A stretch of DNA of 64,000 nt from Cerioporus squamosus (GCA_022592435.1 JABYQS010000125.1:1-64000); one strand, 5' to 3'. Counted from the stretch's first letter, positions 44,371 through 58,760 are shown. Numbers and translations are program-made. Notes: a model not told the origin generated them from the sequence alone.

Positions 44371-45749
44371 ATGAAGACCCGGGTGATCTTGGTCGGGATC
44401 GGGTGCGTTCATTCCTGTTCAGAGAAGGAAGTCAACTAACAGAAGAAGAGGTGCAACGTGCTCCGGGAAGACCACATTGGCCAAGCACCTTCGCCGCATA
44501 CTGCCCAATAGCGTCATCGTGCACCAGGATGTACGTCCTCAATCTCATCCTGTGCTAGATGTGTGCGCTGACATCGACGACAGGATTTTGCACCAGTTCG
44601 TGCACACTGCGGCTGCTCGTGCGAGCGGTGATCTCACGCGATCGCAACCGTGTCTCTACAGCCACAGGAGAAAGTACCCGTGCACCCAGTGTACGGCGTG
44701 CAGGACTGGGACCGCGCCGAGGGTGCGATCGAGTGGCCCAGGATGGTTAAAGCATTGGAGGAGGTGAGCACGTTCATCTGCAGGCGATGCCGCATATTGA
44801 GGCTGGTGCAGGTCAAACGCACAGGAGTGATACCCCCCGAGCACGTCTCGCATGACCACTTGAACGAACAGAAGGATGTGGCAATAGACGACGCGGTCTT
44901 CCAGAAGTGGAAGACCCGCTTCGAGCGCATAGAGGAAGAACATCGGGCGAAGGGCGAAGACATCAAGTGGGTCATGGTGGACGGCTTCCTTCTGTACTGG
45001 CACCCGGTACGTGTGCGTCCACCCCACAAGAGGAACGCTAACAGGCATGATATATAGGAGGTTGTGGACAAACTGGACTACCGCATCTTCCTGCGGGTGC
45101 CCTACGAGGTCCTGAAGCAGCGGAGACACGAGAGACACGGGTACCACACCGCAGGTAGGAACGCGTTTCGCCGCTGTCGCCGCATGTCCAGACACCATGT
45201 CCTGACGCTCTTCCTTCCGCTCCGTGTCCTCGCAACCCCGCCCTTATGTCCGCCCTTCCGCCGCCGGCCGAAATGCGCACTTCGATACTTGCGTTCTGCG
45301 TGTCCGGAGTTCAATCCGATCCAGAGGGCAGCCTATGGCGCGACCCGCCAAATTACTGGGAGCAGATCGTGTGGCCGGCGTACGTCGAAGCACACGAGGG
45401 CATACTGGAAAACGGAGACGTCGAACACGGGCAGTCGAACGGGAAGGTGGCGGGGCTGCTGGTGTTCGACGGACTGGAGCTGAGCATGAGCGAGATGGTC
45501 GAGCGCGTGTGCTCGGTGCTTGACGATGGATTGACGATGGGATCACGGCGTCGTCGACATAGGATATGTAGTGTGCCGTACCGACGCAGATGTTTTCACG
45601 CCTGCAAACATAGACGTACTCTAGACACGGGACTAGGGAAGGAGCGTGATTACGAGTGCAAGCGATTTGTATTGGACGGCGCCAGCGGAGGCGGAATTCA
45701 CATGCGCCCGCTCCCGTGGGCTCAGGTGACCCGGGCCGGGCGTACTTAG
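44371..45749 (+). CDS. Nicotinamide riboside kinase (P-loop NTPase)
   Basis: NRK1-type kinase that phosphorylates nicotinamide riboside to NMN in NAD+ salvage. Exons: 44371-44402, 44449-44530, 44584-44595, 44662-44763, 44812-45006, 45058-45154, 45325-45749. The Walker A loop GIGGATCSGKTT spans the first intron. Then come SVIVHQDDFAP, VYGVQDWDRAEGAIEWPRM, WVMVDGFLLYW, DYRIFLRVPYEVLKQRRHER and SLWRDPPNYWEQIVWPAYVE, all typical of fungal NRKs. Exon 3 is only 12 bp (DFAP) but is needed to complete the conserved HQDDFAP segment. The last ~75 residues after MSEMVERVCSVL are Arg/Cys-rich and unlike the family, so a lost base near 45510 with an earlier true stop is suspected. Next to fumarate reductase on the same strand, 78 bp away. 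Confidence 0.85.
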
Positions 45750-45827
45750 AAAGGGCGGGGTCGGCGCGTCGCCTCCTCTCACCCTCGCCCACCACCCTCT
45801 CCTCCTCCATCCTCCTACTTTGCAGCA

Positions 45828-47988
<2,161 letters not shown>

Positions 47989-49173
47989 AGCGTTCGGAGG
48001 TTCGCGCTTTGTGTGGATGAGTATCATATATTTAGGACCTTCTGTCGCCCTGGTATACCACATCCTCCTGCTATCGCACGCTCTGTGGTTGTAATCTATT
48101 GTAGCTCTTCTCATTCACTGTCGTCAATTGAGGTCAAGTCGCACCATCTCCAGCGTATTCCTGGCGCAGTGTCCCGAGCGGCCGCCACTGTGCACAGTGT
48201 TGCTAGGGGCGGAAATCCTGGTACGTGCGTGGCTAAGTCGTCGCGCCAAGTTGCCGGTCCAGACGTCTTATGTACCACACAGTGACGGATAGATCGCAGG
48301 AAGTTCCGCAGGGCGTCGCGCATCGGATTGGCTCGGATTGGTCAAAGTGACCAGAGGGAACATATAGAAGTGCCACTCGTCCACACTACTTACCCGCGGC
48401 TCATTTCAATCATCGCGAGAGCGCTTGAGCTCTACTTGCTTTGTTCCTGTCAATTATTGGTGTTGGTCAATGTGAACCTGTGTACCATACTGTATGCGCC
48501 ACTGCTTCCTCATTGATTGCATCCCACAACCGTCGATGCGTCCACACAAGGTTTCCTTGTGTGGCGGATCCTGCCCTCGGTATCCCGCGGCGTCCATCTA
48601 TCGATGCACTAACCCAACATGACTTCACTACTGGCTTGCCCCGGCGAGATACTCTCCCAGTACTAGTCTCTCTTCTAGGTCGAAGCTTGGGCGCTTTGAC
48701 TCTTGGACCGCCTTTGCACTGGACTGCGACATACACCATGGTCCAAGCTAGCCCTGGAAACATGCCAGGATGCCTGACACTATAAAGCAGCTCGGGATCG
48801 CGACCGTCGTCGTTACTCTTGTATTGTCTCCCACTGCAAGGTAGCAATCCGGCGACCTCCTTCCTATTATCGCGGTGTTGCATTGTCGCCCTCGCCTCTC
48901 ACCTTCCCTCGCTACTCGTCACACAGCGCCTCGTTGCTAGCTCCCTCCTCCGGCCCTTCACAACAGTGCTTAAGGTTAAGTACGGGTCCTGCAGGTTTAT
49001 TCACTCTCAGGGATTCCTCCGTACCCTCTGCACTGCGGATTCGCAGCAATCGGTGAGACTAGCTTCGACATGCTTGAAGTCACGACTGATGGCTGCAACT
49101 CTCGCGTAGATCTGCCCTCTCTCAATTTCACCACACTAATATGCCAATGAAATACCCTCACAAATTCTGCCAC
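47989..49173. other. Intergenic, no gene called
   Basis: About 1.2 kb. A TATAAAG element lies near 48781, roughly 390 bp before the F-box gene start. No gene recognised. Confidence 0.4.
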
Positions 49174-50562
49174 ATGGAATACTCGTCCCGGTAAGCTACC
49201 CATTGCTACCATCGATGCATTCACGCCACCGGAATACGCTGACAATGTTCCGCGCTTCGTAGAACTGATACACATCGTCGTCCCTCCCGCCCCTCCGTCA
49301 ATATCTATTCCCTCCCTCCAGAGCTCCTTCTCAACATCTTCGAGGAGCTCGATATCCGCAGCGCATGGTCGTGCCTCCTCACAAGTCGGACATGGCACCC
49401 CGCTGCCGAGCGGGTGATCTATGCCTCCCCGCGTATTTCCAGTGCCTCCACCATGGAACGCTTCATTTCTGTGCTAAGACAGAAGGAAAATCTTCGTGGC
49501 GTCGTCAAGCATTTGCACATTCGCGGGAAGGCCGACTACTCCTCTCCGGCGGCTACCGAATGGATCGTGCAAGCGGAAGCCCCTCGCTATCTAGGACCTC
49601 TACTTTCTAGCGTCCGGATGATGACCTTAGAGAACCTCGAGAACGTCGATTTCAACAGCTACGAAAGAGAAAGACGTGTCTGGAAAGACTTCGAGCTCTT
49701 CCATGGCGTGACAGAGCTGCACGTCAACAACTGTCGGTTTCGGTGCGCGGAGAACCTCAGAGACCTCATATTCTCCTTCCCGTCCCTATCGACCCTCAGC
49801 CTGTCGCATGTCCGCTGGGCACGAGATCCAGACATGCCCTCAAGCGTGTACAGCGTGTTTCCCCGCTGGCAGCGCCTCCTCCCGCTCCGTACCCTGCGCC
49901 TCGCGTATCTCGGGAGCGCTGGCGAGTACCAGGATGCGTTCAGTTGGTTTGGGCATCTCAACACTGTGCGGGAGCTCGAGCTCGAACAGATACCCTGCAA
50001 GGGCTTGTGGGTGACTGCGAAGTACCTCACGAGGCTCGCGGAATCTGGCGGCTCGCTGGAGTCGTTCACCTTCTGCCCGTTGATCACGCCTGGGTGCGGT
50101 TACACTGGTGAGTGAGCGGCTCGCCATGGCGGTATCTCGATATTGGCTGTATACTGACGCCTTTTCCTGCTCTTTGCAGAGTATGTGCCGTACCTCGGGC
50201 ACACGCTGAAGATGCAGAGGAGGCTCACCGAGCTCGACCTGCGCATAGTGAGCCTGCACGCGATGCGGTGGGTCCCGGCGGTGCTCGACGCGGCGCGGGA
50301 TCTGCCTATCGCCCGGGTCGCTTTGGAGTTCACACTAGACATCGACAATGCGGCGAGCCCGAGTCGAGCGTTCATCGAGACGAACGAGCGGCTCTGCCGG
50401 TACTGGCTGAAGACGCTCCGGCAGGTCACCCTCGTCGACCATCCCACGGGGAACTTCGTCCCGGACGCGCAAGTTCCGTATATCCTTTCGTCTCGGTGCC
50501 CAAGTTTGGTTCAGCGCGGTATCCTGGACGTGAGGATAGGGGTGCGGTATGAGGATGTCTGA
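49174..50562 (+). CDS. F-box protein with LRR-like region
   Basis: Probable substrate receptor of an SCF ubiquitin ligase. Exons: 49174-49190, 49263-50107, 50180-50562; 414 residues. The short first exon (MEYSSR) joins in frame to the F-box proper: NIYSLPPELLLNIFEELDIR, then SCLLTSRTWHPAAERVIYAS. The remaining ~340 residues have a leucine-rich pattern (VRMMTLENLENVDF, GVTELHVNNCRF, FPSLSTLSLSHVRW, LRTLRLAYLGSAGEY), as in the large basidiomycete F-box families. The start was chosen because an in-frame TGA at 49240 precludes reading through without the first intron. Target unknown. No frame defects. Confidence 0.8.
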
Positions 50563-51438
50563 TGGGTGGTCGCCTCAAGGTACTTCACTTGCATGGATGT
50601 GCTCACCCGGACGCTCCCAAGTAGTTACAACTATGCTTATAACTAATATTCGTGACCGTCAACGAGGTGCTTTCTGTCCGTGCCCTGAGTGACAATGACA
50701 TTTATCGTAATTCGCCAACTCAGTCCCCGGGCCCGGTGTCCGGGCGTCTCGTAGCTTGACTATTGACCCCGCACCTACCCACCCCAAAACGACTTGGCAC
50801 TTACCACTCTTCTAATGCAAACCGTCTGTTCTACAACCCACTCGTGCAGCAAGGCCTCTTCAAGTTGATAGCGATCAAGAGCGAACAGCCTTGATCTTGC
50901 CCAAGGTCCCATCAATGCCGTCAGTCGACGTTCTCCAATCCGTTCCCGCAACGTCCCGCGTGCAGGTCCTCCGGATACCTCTTGGCCCTAGATATGACGG
51001 TCTCCAGGTGAACGAGCCCCTTGGCACGTCCCAAGGTGTCTCGGAGTCCGGACACATCCCTTACTGTGCGTCCAGCCAATCTCTCGTCTTCCCGTGTAAG
51101 TATGTCCGGATCCCTGTATGTCCTACCCCCGCACTGTCGAGTCTCGACGAATCAACGGAGATCAAGTGCAGTACGTTCATCACATCACCGCCGGCGTCCC
51201 GTATACGGACCTCAATGGAGAGCCCGGCCAGAGCCCGACGCTGTGGGCCAGATGTCGTGCTGAAGGTTAGGTCTGGTCAGGCTTATATGCCCGCCCACCG
51301 TACTGGTACGCCCTTGGCCCTTCGCTCTTGAGTCTTGGCTGAGGTACCCTCAGGGAGGACGGTCCCGCCTTCATTTCTTCATCTGCTCGCCGTCTTTTTT
51401 CCTTTTCTCCCCACCTTCTTCCTTTGCTTCTCCAGCCC
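50563..51438. other. Intergenic, no gene called
   Basis: 876 bp. A plus-strand frame at 50891-51331 has no domain, signal or conserved feature. The last 80 bp are pyrimidine-rich (CTTTTTTCCTTTTCTCC), fitting a fungal core promoter/leader for the sedolisin gene. Confidence 0.4.
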
Positions 51439-53381
51439 ATGATGGTCGCAGCTGGTCTGCTTGCTTTGTCGACTTTCTTCGCGCTCGCGCTGGGCGCGCC
51501 GACCTACGATGCACTCCATCTTCACGACGCGCGCGCAGCCGCGCCGGCAGGATACCAGGCGAGCGCAGCCGCGGACCCGAACGAAGTGCTCAACCTACGC
51601 ATCGCACTCAAGACGGACACGTCTGCGTTAGTGGAGAAGCTGCTCGACGTGAGCACTCCTGGCAGCAAGAGCTACCGGAAGTTCCTCAGCAAGGCGCAGG
51701 TACGTGCGGTTCAGCAATCTTGGTGCGCATGATATCGATGTCAATGCCTCCTGTGCATAGGTGGACAAGCTGACCGCGCCGAGCGCGGCTGGGACTGCGG
51801 CAGTCAAAGCATGGTTGAAGAAGAATGGAGTCACTGCGACGCCGGGCGCAACGAACCAGTGGCTGAACATACAGGTTCCTGTGGCACAAGCGAACGAGCT
51901 GCTCGATGCGGACTTCACCGTATACGAAAACAAGGACACGGGGATAAGCGCAGTCCGTACCCTCGCGTACTCCCTCCCCAAGAGCGTGAAGCCCTTTGTA
52001 GAATTCATCTACCCTGCCACGGCGTAAGTGGTCACTACTCTGACCCCGGCCTATTGAATGCAATAGACTTACCAACTTCTGGTGTGGTGCACGCAGTTTC
52101 CCTGTGCAATCCACTCGTGGCATCGCGACTACGCACACCGCCGGTTCCTTCCGCAACACGACCGTGGCTCCCCGTGCGGGGACGGCCGATCCCGCGTGCG
52201 CGACAGCTATGACGCCACAGTGTCTGCAGGCGCTTTACAACATCCCTACCGAGCCAGCGACGCAAAGTGCAAACACGATGGTCGTCAGTAGCTTCGTAGA
52301 TTCGTTCGCAAGTAAGGCAGATCTCTCGACTTTCCTCAGTGACTTCCGCCCGGACATGTCAAGCGACACCTCCTTCGAAGTCATCACTCTCAATGGCGGC
52401 CAGAATGACGAGTCGAAGCCTAGCACCGAGGGCGTAAGTGGCTTCCTCTAGTCGCATCTTTCGATGGGCTCAAATAACATACTATCGTAGAGCTTGGACA
52501 TCCAGTATACTGTCGGCATCGCGACAGAGGTACCTACTACCTTCTTCACTGTCGGCAGCGGCGATGGCGGGGACCTTACCGGCTTCCTGGATCTCGTCAA
52601 CGAGCTCATCTCCCAAGACAACCCACCCACTGTCTTTACTACCAGCTTTGGCTTCCCTGAAGAGCTCGTTCCAGAGGACCTCGCGAACAACATCTGCAAC
52701 GCGTATGCTCAGCTTGGAGCTCGCGGCACTTCCATCCTCTTCTCGTCCGGAGATAGCGGTGTCGACGATGGTCAGGGCGGCACTTGCACCACTTTCCGGC
52801 CTACGTTCCCATCTGGGTGCCCCTTCGTCACTGTTGTCGGCGCGACACAGGGTGTCTCCCCCGAGAGCGCCGCAGACTTCTCCTCCGGTGGCTTCTCGAA
52901 CTACTTTACCCAGCCCGACTACCAGCTGGACGCGGTCGGATCTTACCTCTCCAAGCTCGGTAACACTAACGCTGGCCTTTTCAATTCCGGTGGCCGTGGC
53001 TTCCCCGATGTGTCCGCAGCTGGCGTTGCGTACCAAGTGAAGGTCGCCGGCGAGGTGCAACCTGTCTTCGGTACGAGCGCGAGCACGCCGCTTTTTGCGA
53101 GCATCGTTGCGCTCCTCAACGATCGCCTCATCGCCGATGGTCAAGCTCCAATGGGCTTCCTCAACCCGATGTTGTACTCGTCAGGCTTGGCCGCGCTGGA
53201 TGACGTGGTACAGGGCAGCAACCCTGGCTGTGGTACCGACGGCTTCCCCGCTGACCAGGGATGGGATCCGGTATGTCTTCTGTCTTCTGACCGACGTGTG
53301 CAGCTTTGTGACATCCTCATTTAGGTTACTGGTCTGGGTACGCCCGACTTCGACAAATTCGTCACCTTGTTGGGTCTTTGA
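51439..53381 (+). CDS. Sedolisin (S53) serine peptidase, tripeptidyl-peptidase type
   Basis: Secreted acid serine-carboxyl peptidase. Exons: 51439-51699, 51761-52023, 52097-52433, 52491-53270, 53325-53381; 565 residues, phases consistent. A signal peptide (GLLALSTFFALALGAP) precedes a ~180-residue activation propeptide (SYRKFLSKAQVDKLTAPSAA, WLNIQVPVAQANELLDADFT). In the mature domain the Glu/Asp pair of the catalytic triad is in STEGSLDIQYTVGIA, the oxyanion Asp in ILFSSGDSGVDDGQGG and the nucleophile in VQPVFGTSASTPLFASIV. The Ca-binding end is WDPVTGLGTPDFDKF. Length and order match fungal sedolisins involved in nitrogen acquisition at acid pH. Followed 822 bp downstream by an aspartic protease gene on the same strand. 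Confidence 0.95.
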
Positions 53382-54203
53382 TAGAACGCGCGCGCGCGGA
53401 GCCATTCCTTCAATAATACGACATTCACGTATGCGTTACCCTCTGCTTCGAGCGCTCTGTCGGTATGGAGCGGGTAACGAGTGAACACTACTGACCGCAC
53501 AATCACGGTGAGTGCCACTGAGCGGTGCCTTGGCAGACGCAAGCAGTCCCCGAAGTCGGAAGGATCATGGAACGGAGTGGCTCGCTCAGTGCTCACAAAT
53601 TGCAATTACATGCCGGGGGCGGCGGCGCATGCGGCATGGCGCAGCTTGTGCACTCATTGTTCCCTCTTTGCAAGCACTAAGGGTGAGCACAGAAGTCAAT
53701 GTGAGGCGATGTCTACAGTAGCTGTGTGAGGCGCTGAGGCTATGTGTCCAACAGGTTCAGGTTCAAACGTTCACCCTTCAACTCGAGGTCGACTAAGGGC
53801 GCGATATACGGCCGCGCGTTTATGTGTGAAAGAAGATTACAATTTCCAGCTGAGGTTCCCAAGAATCCGGGCTGCCTGTAGAGAGGCCGGTGTTTCTCCA
53901 AGGCCGGAGCATGATGTCTTCCTGACATCGTCTTGGCACCTCTGTGCGTACTCAGTATGTATACTGTCTACTCACACCGGGGCCTTCTGGGGTTGTGCCC
54001 CGGTAGACCCTCCGGTCAACAGACTACGACCGGGGTCCCACCACTGCCACCAACATTGTTTCGCGCCAGCGCCGCATCACAGGCAGCCGGTGTTATGGTA
54101 CTCCCACATATAAAAGATGCAGGACATGCTCTCGAAGTGAGTACCCATTCATCCCCTTCCTCACTCCCCTCTTCTTTCTTCCTCTTCCTGAGATTTGACG
54201 ACC
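53382..54203. promoter_or_regulatory. Promoter region of the aspartic protease gene
   Basis: 822 bp without a gene. A TATA box TATAAAAG at 54109-54116 is 95 bp before the start codon, followed by a C/T-rich leader. Confidence 0.6.
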
Positions 54204-56110
54204 ATGTTGCCTTCTTCTCTTCTTGTGACTCTTCTGCCTGTTTCCTTGTGGGCGGGATCTGCATATGCCCGCTCCGCATTCAATATCGAGGCCCATGGTA
54301 CCGGCGTCCGGCATGCGAGTTTGGGTCAATTCTCCGCCGACAACATCGGTGTAGCAACTGCAGACGACGCCTTCGTATGTGTCTCCTCTGGTCCCTGGAT
54401 ACGGCCTGTCACGGAAGCTCATGTGGTCGAATGCTTGCAGTACTTAGTCAACATCACGCTAGGAGGACAGGGTATGTGCCTGCTAACTCAGACGAGCCCA
54501 GTGACGTGTGCTGATCACTATCCATGGACAGAATTCACCGTCCTGCTGGATACTGGCTCGACAGACCTGTGGGTCTACACCGGTGGCAAGGACGTGAAGT
54601 TTACAAATACGACGGACCTCGATGCCTCGTTGCGATATGCGGAAGGTGCAGTGGATGGTGTCATCCAGTTCGCGGAGGTGCAGATTGGAGACTTCACAAT
54701 CCCAAACCAAGGTATGTGTCAAAGACACGTGCTACAGTCGCGGCGGGCGTTACCAATCGCTTTTGCGTTAAACATGACAACCAGTCTTCATCAACGCTAC
54801 CGAAGTAAGGGACATGTCGCTCGGCGATCACCAAGGTATCATGGGCATGGCGTTCGATACCTCGAATATCTATGAGAAGGTCCAGCAGGCTTGGGGAACG
54901 GAAGTTGCGAACACGCTAGGTGTCGCGCCGATCACCTCCATCTTCGCTCAGAATCACACTCTTCCGAACAACTTCGACATTCAGCTTGGACGCACGAGTG
55001 AGCTGGAGGACATTGCCTATGGTGTCTTCGTCATCTCCGACCACGGGGAGGGCTTCGAGAGCGTCACGAGCGCACCGCAGCTGCCGGTCGTCTCGCTGGG
55101 CCACTGGGACATCGTGATGGATGCCATGCTGGTAAACGGGAAGAGCTTTGCGTTCAACAAGTCGCGCGTCCCCGGTGTACCCTCGGGAAAGGTCGTCGCT
55201 GCGCTCGATACTGGATTCACATATCCCCCGATCCCGGCTGCTGCTGTCGACGCCATTTATGGCAGCATCCCGGGCGCGATACAGGACCCATACGCGGGCG
55301 GGTGGATCATCCCTTGCGACGCGAGTACGAACCTGACTTTCGTTTTTGCGTGAGTCGCGTAGTTCGTCGTTGCAGGTCAGTAACTAACAGACACCGACAG
55401 TGGTCAGGAGTTTCCGGTTCACCCTCTCGATCTTACGTACCTCGACACTTTATCGTCCACGCTCAATGGGACCGCCATAAACATCACGGTGTGCCGCAAC
55501 ACATACCAGGCGTCCACCCTCGATCCCAAGAGCTTCCCTGATCTCGACTTGATTCTTGGTGACGCATTCCTGCGCAACATCTACGCATCGTACGTGACTC
55601 CACCGTCCTCCTACTGTGCGAGTTATGTGATTTCTATACAGGTTCGACTACGGTGACTACTCCCCTGGCAACCAGACGAGCGGCATCCACCCCTTCGTGC
55701 AGATGCTTTCCATCACCGACCCCTCCTCGATGTGGCAGGAGTTCCAGGAGGAACGCGCTGCCACTCTTGCGGAAGTTGTGCCCACGCGCGACCCTGTCAT
55801 CATCCTGCAGGTGGAGAAGGAGCTCGTCGATTCTCAAACTGACGAGGACAGCACCGACATGGTCGCTGGCGCCGCCGCTTCGTCCGATGGGGACTCGTCG
55901 CGCGGCGACAGTTGGGGCGCGAAGTACGGCACGATCGCGCTGGTTCTGCTTGCAGCGAACCTGCTCGTCGGGGTCGTGCTGCTGGCCGTCACTTTCACCA
56001 TGTGCGTGCGCGGGGTCAAGGGGAAGAGCGTCGGCTCGCGGTATGCCCCCGTCCGCTTCAAGGAGAACGTCGATGACTTCGAGCGGGGGCCGCTGAAGTA
56101 CAGCGACTGA
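54204..56110 (+). CDS. Pepsin-family aspartic protease with C-terminal membrane anchor
   Basis: Secretory A1 aspartic peptidase. Exons: 54204-54374, 54441-54471, 54532-54711, 54785-55349, 55401-55589, 55642-56110; 534 residues, frame intact. The signal peptide (LPSSLLVTLLPVSLWAGSAY) is followed by the N-lobe catalytic motif FTVLLDTGSTDLWV. A flap region contains LRYAEGAVDG, where the usual flap Tyr is present, and the C-lobe motif is VVAALDTGFTYPPIP. Near the C-terminus a Ser/Asp-rich linker leads to one membrane helix (TIALVLLAANLLVGVVLLAV) and a short basic cytosolic tail (CVRGVKGKSVGSRYAPVRF). This suggests plasma-membrane or vacuolar anchoring rather than free secretion. Several N-x-S/T sites are visible. 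Other basidiomycete A1 peptidases share this tail type. Confidence 0.92.
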
Positions 56111-56950
56111 GCTGCAAGGTTAAGTACTTGGGAGGAGCCTGGGACCATGAGTCGTCATCTTTGATCTGCCGTACATTACTGATTCATCGGACTCCATTTC
56201 ACGACTATCCTTTCCACGACTAGCGTACTTGCACTCTATACATTATCGTGCTGTCCTTCACAACAGTCGGCCTGTGTGCTTCCTACGGCCATCATTGGAC
56301 TTTCTCCTGCCGCTGCCAACCTTGAAGCTGTTTACTCCTCGGTCAGTGCATCGCATGGGTACATCGCTCTTGAGCTGACTCTGCGACTTTCAGACCGGAG
56401 ACAACTCTATCATGTCTGCGTCTCTGGTCTGCTACAGAGTAGCACTCTGGCAATATGCAGAACAATAGGGCCAGTGGTAGGCCGTACACGGTTACTTATG
56501 TCCGCCGACAACCGCGTTCTCCGACTTCGAGGTCTTGTCCTCGCTCGCGAAGCAACTCATTGCGTTGCGCGTCCACCGTCAGGTTTCTGATCTGCATCAG
56601 CGCAGGAAGCCAGCGTGCGTGGACCGCGAGTAGCAGCGACGCCGAAGCACGTACATGCATGTTCGATGCGATTCTATCTGATCCTATTGTGCTCATTGTC
56701 TTGCAACTTCGCCGTTCTCCTCCGTTCACTACTGTCCCCATGCATGGACGCCTCCTCACAGAGGTCTATCCCCAGAGCAAGCACGCTGCGTCGCCGGAAG
56801 GAGGTCACCTTGATGGTAACGGTACCACATATAAACCCGCGGCATTCAAGGAGAGTACCCACATCAACAGTCCTCTCACGCACAGAAATTCGGTTCATAC
56901 TCTCCTTTCAGCACCATCATCCCAGCTGACCCACTGCGACCGTTGCCCAG
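56111..56950. promoter_or_regulatory. Promoter region of paralog C
   Basis: 840 bp without a supported gene. A TATAAA box at 56830-56835 lies 116 bp upstream of the paralog C start codon. Confidence 0.5.
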
Positions 56951-57592
56951 ATGGACCACTACTTTCCTCCGCCGGGCCTCTATCTAGATCCCACTGCCTC
57001 CTTTGTCAAACCCAGCCCTACGAACCGTCCCAAGGAGAGGATCATCCTCGCCAAACCCACGCTCGCCCGCTTCATGCAGCTCGGCCGCCAGACCCTCATC
57101 GAGCGCGGCTTCTACATGGTTGTCTTCCACCTCCTCTTCTGGGCTATCTCCCTCCTCCTGCCCGGCTTCGACACCAGCTGCGATTTTGTCCGCGGGTCGC
57201 TCTGGAACACGTACCAAGTCGCGTTCGGCGCCTGGCTCTTCGTCGCGCCCGTTGGGACCATGTACTTCGCGGTGCCAATCGCGATGCGCTACAGCGAGTG
57301 CAAGGAAGCGGGAAACTTTGTCCCCGCGAACGCGCTGCGTAACAGCTGGGGCTCCCCGGGCGTGCGGCGCTGGACGGCGCACGTCTTGATCGTTCTGGCG
57401 AGCGTCGCGGGGGCGTACGTGCGTAGAGCGGTCGGGGAGAACGGGGTGGTCGACCCGTTCCACGCTGGGGTGCTGGGTGCACTTGCGCGGGTGTTGTTTG
57501 CTGCACGTTGGCAGCTCAAGGAAGGCGAGAGATGGTGGGAGGAGAACGCTCACGCACCGAGTGACATTGCTGACTGGGATCGCATCTGGTAA
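56951..57592 (+). CDS. Multi-pass membrane protein, DPFHAGxLG family, paralog C
   Basis: Single-exon gene, 213 residues, clearly related to the gene at 40326. Shared motifs: LLPGFDTSCDF, FAVPIAMRYSECKEAGNFVP, ANALRNSWG, GVRRWTAH and VVDPFHAGVLGALARVLFAA. Four hydrophobic segments are visible (FYMVVFHLLFWAISLLLPG; VAFGAWLFVAPVGTMYFAVP; HVLIVLASVAGAYV; HAGVLGALARVLF). The N-terminus is Pro-rich (YFPPPGLYLDP) and the C-terminus charged (KEGERWWEENAHAP). No intron and no frame defect. About 14.6 kb from the two tandem relatives and on the opposite strand. Family name and function unknown to me. Confidence 0.75.
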   Translation: MDHYFPPPGLYLDPTASFVKPSPTNRPKERIILAKPTLARFMQLGRQTLIERGFYMVVFHLLFWAISLLLPGFDTSCDFVRGSLWNTYQVAFGAWLFVAPVGTMYFAVPIAMRYSECKEAGNFVPANALRNSWGSPGVRRWTAHVLIVLASVAGAYVRRAVGENGVVDPFHAGVLGALARVLFAARWQLKEGERWWEENAHAPSDIADWDRIW

Positions 57593-57950
57593 TGTATGTT
57601 GTCGGATGTGCGATATGCAGACAATGTATGTTCTCCTCGATCACCTCGGTTTAATAGTCGTCTTCTCCATATAACAGCCTACAAGCTTATATACCGGCCA
57701 TGGTGGCTGTAGGTGCGCATAACACGACAGAGAAACGCGTCGGGCGATGTCGACGGCGCGACACAGCAGCAAACGCGATCATGTGACCGTGGTGGGGACG
57801 AGGTGACATCATGGGCCTAGCATGAGGAGCGTGCATGGCGTCATCGGGCTCACTGCGGGCAATGAAAAGGCAGCTCGTGCGCGGCGTCTTCCCCACTCTT
57901 CCCATCTCTGTTCTCCCCAGTCAACTCATTCTCTCATCTACATCGCAACC
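57593..57950. other. Intergenic
   Basis: 358 bp between two plus-strand genes; presumed promoter of the downstream mitochondrial gene, with a C/T-rich leader just before 57951. Confidence 0.4.
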
Positions 57951-58760
57951 ATGTCTGCCGTTCTCCGTACCCAGCCTCTCCGCTCCTCTCTCCGTGCCGC
58001 ACCCGCAGTAGCTCGTGCAGCAGCGTCGGTACGTCCTCGTTCTCGACGTGTTTAAGATGTTCGCTCAAGCCGCGCTTGTCTCCGCAGCAGCCACGAACCT
58101 ACGCGACAATTCCTGATCCCACGCAGCCCACGGACGGTCCGAAACCAAACGATGTCCCTAAGTCCGGCGGAGGCAACACCGCGCTCCTTGTAGTCGGTGG
58201 TCTTGCCGCTGTCGGCGGAGGCTACTACTACCTCACCTCTCGCGAGGTCGACCCCCATGCCCAGAGGAAAGCAGATGAGGAGCGCCTGAAGCAGAAGGCC
58301 GCAGAGCTTCGCGAGGCGGGCAAGGCCACCGCACACGACGCCGTGCGCGAGGGCCAGTACAAGTACGACGAGACCAAGGTGCGTCCCTCTTATCCATTGA
58401 ATTCGCGCGTCTGATGCTGATGTGCCGTTTGTACGTCAGGCAAATGCCCAGGACAAGCTCGCCGCTGCACGTGCACAGGCTTCCCAGACTGTCAACGATG
58501 CGCGCAGTACCGCTGTACGTCAGTTCGACAACGCGAAGGCGACCGTCGTTGACGCGACCCACAAGGTCGAGCAGAAGGTCGAGCAGACCTACGATGCTGC
58601 TGCTTCCAAGACCAAGGCCGAGGCCCAGGGCTGGAACCAGTGGTTCTGGAGCTGGTTCGGCTACGGCAAGGCTAAGGCTGACGAGACGAAGCGCGAAGGC
58701 GCACAGAAGGTTGTTGATGGCGCACAAAAGGTCGAGAAGGAGGCGGGCAAGCACACATGA
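57951..58760 (+). CDS. Mitochondrial LEA-like membrane protein, unknown function
   Basis: Exons: 57951-58028, 58088-58378, 58440-58760; 229 residues. The N-terminus (MSAVLRTQPLRSSLRAAPAV, ending RTYAT) is an Arg/Ser/Ala-rich mitochondrial presequence with a typical cleavage-like RxY motif. One membrane segment follows (NTALLVVGGLAAVGGGYYYL). The rest is a long amphipathic, Ala/Lys/Glu-rich stretch with LEA-type repeats (DKLAAARAQASQTVNDARST, THKVEQKVEQTYDAAASKTK) and a Trp-rich patch WNQWFWSWFGYG before the charged end. Proteins of this layout in fungi are uncharacterised inner-membrane or stress proteins. A role in protecting membranes is inference. Confidence 0.8.

Noticed and set aside
50891..51331. 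Plus-strand frame between the F-box and sedolisin genes
   Set aside because: No domain or signal peptide and no splice partner; sits in the probable sedolisin promoter.
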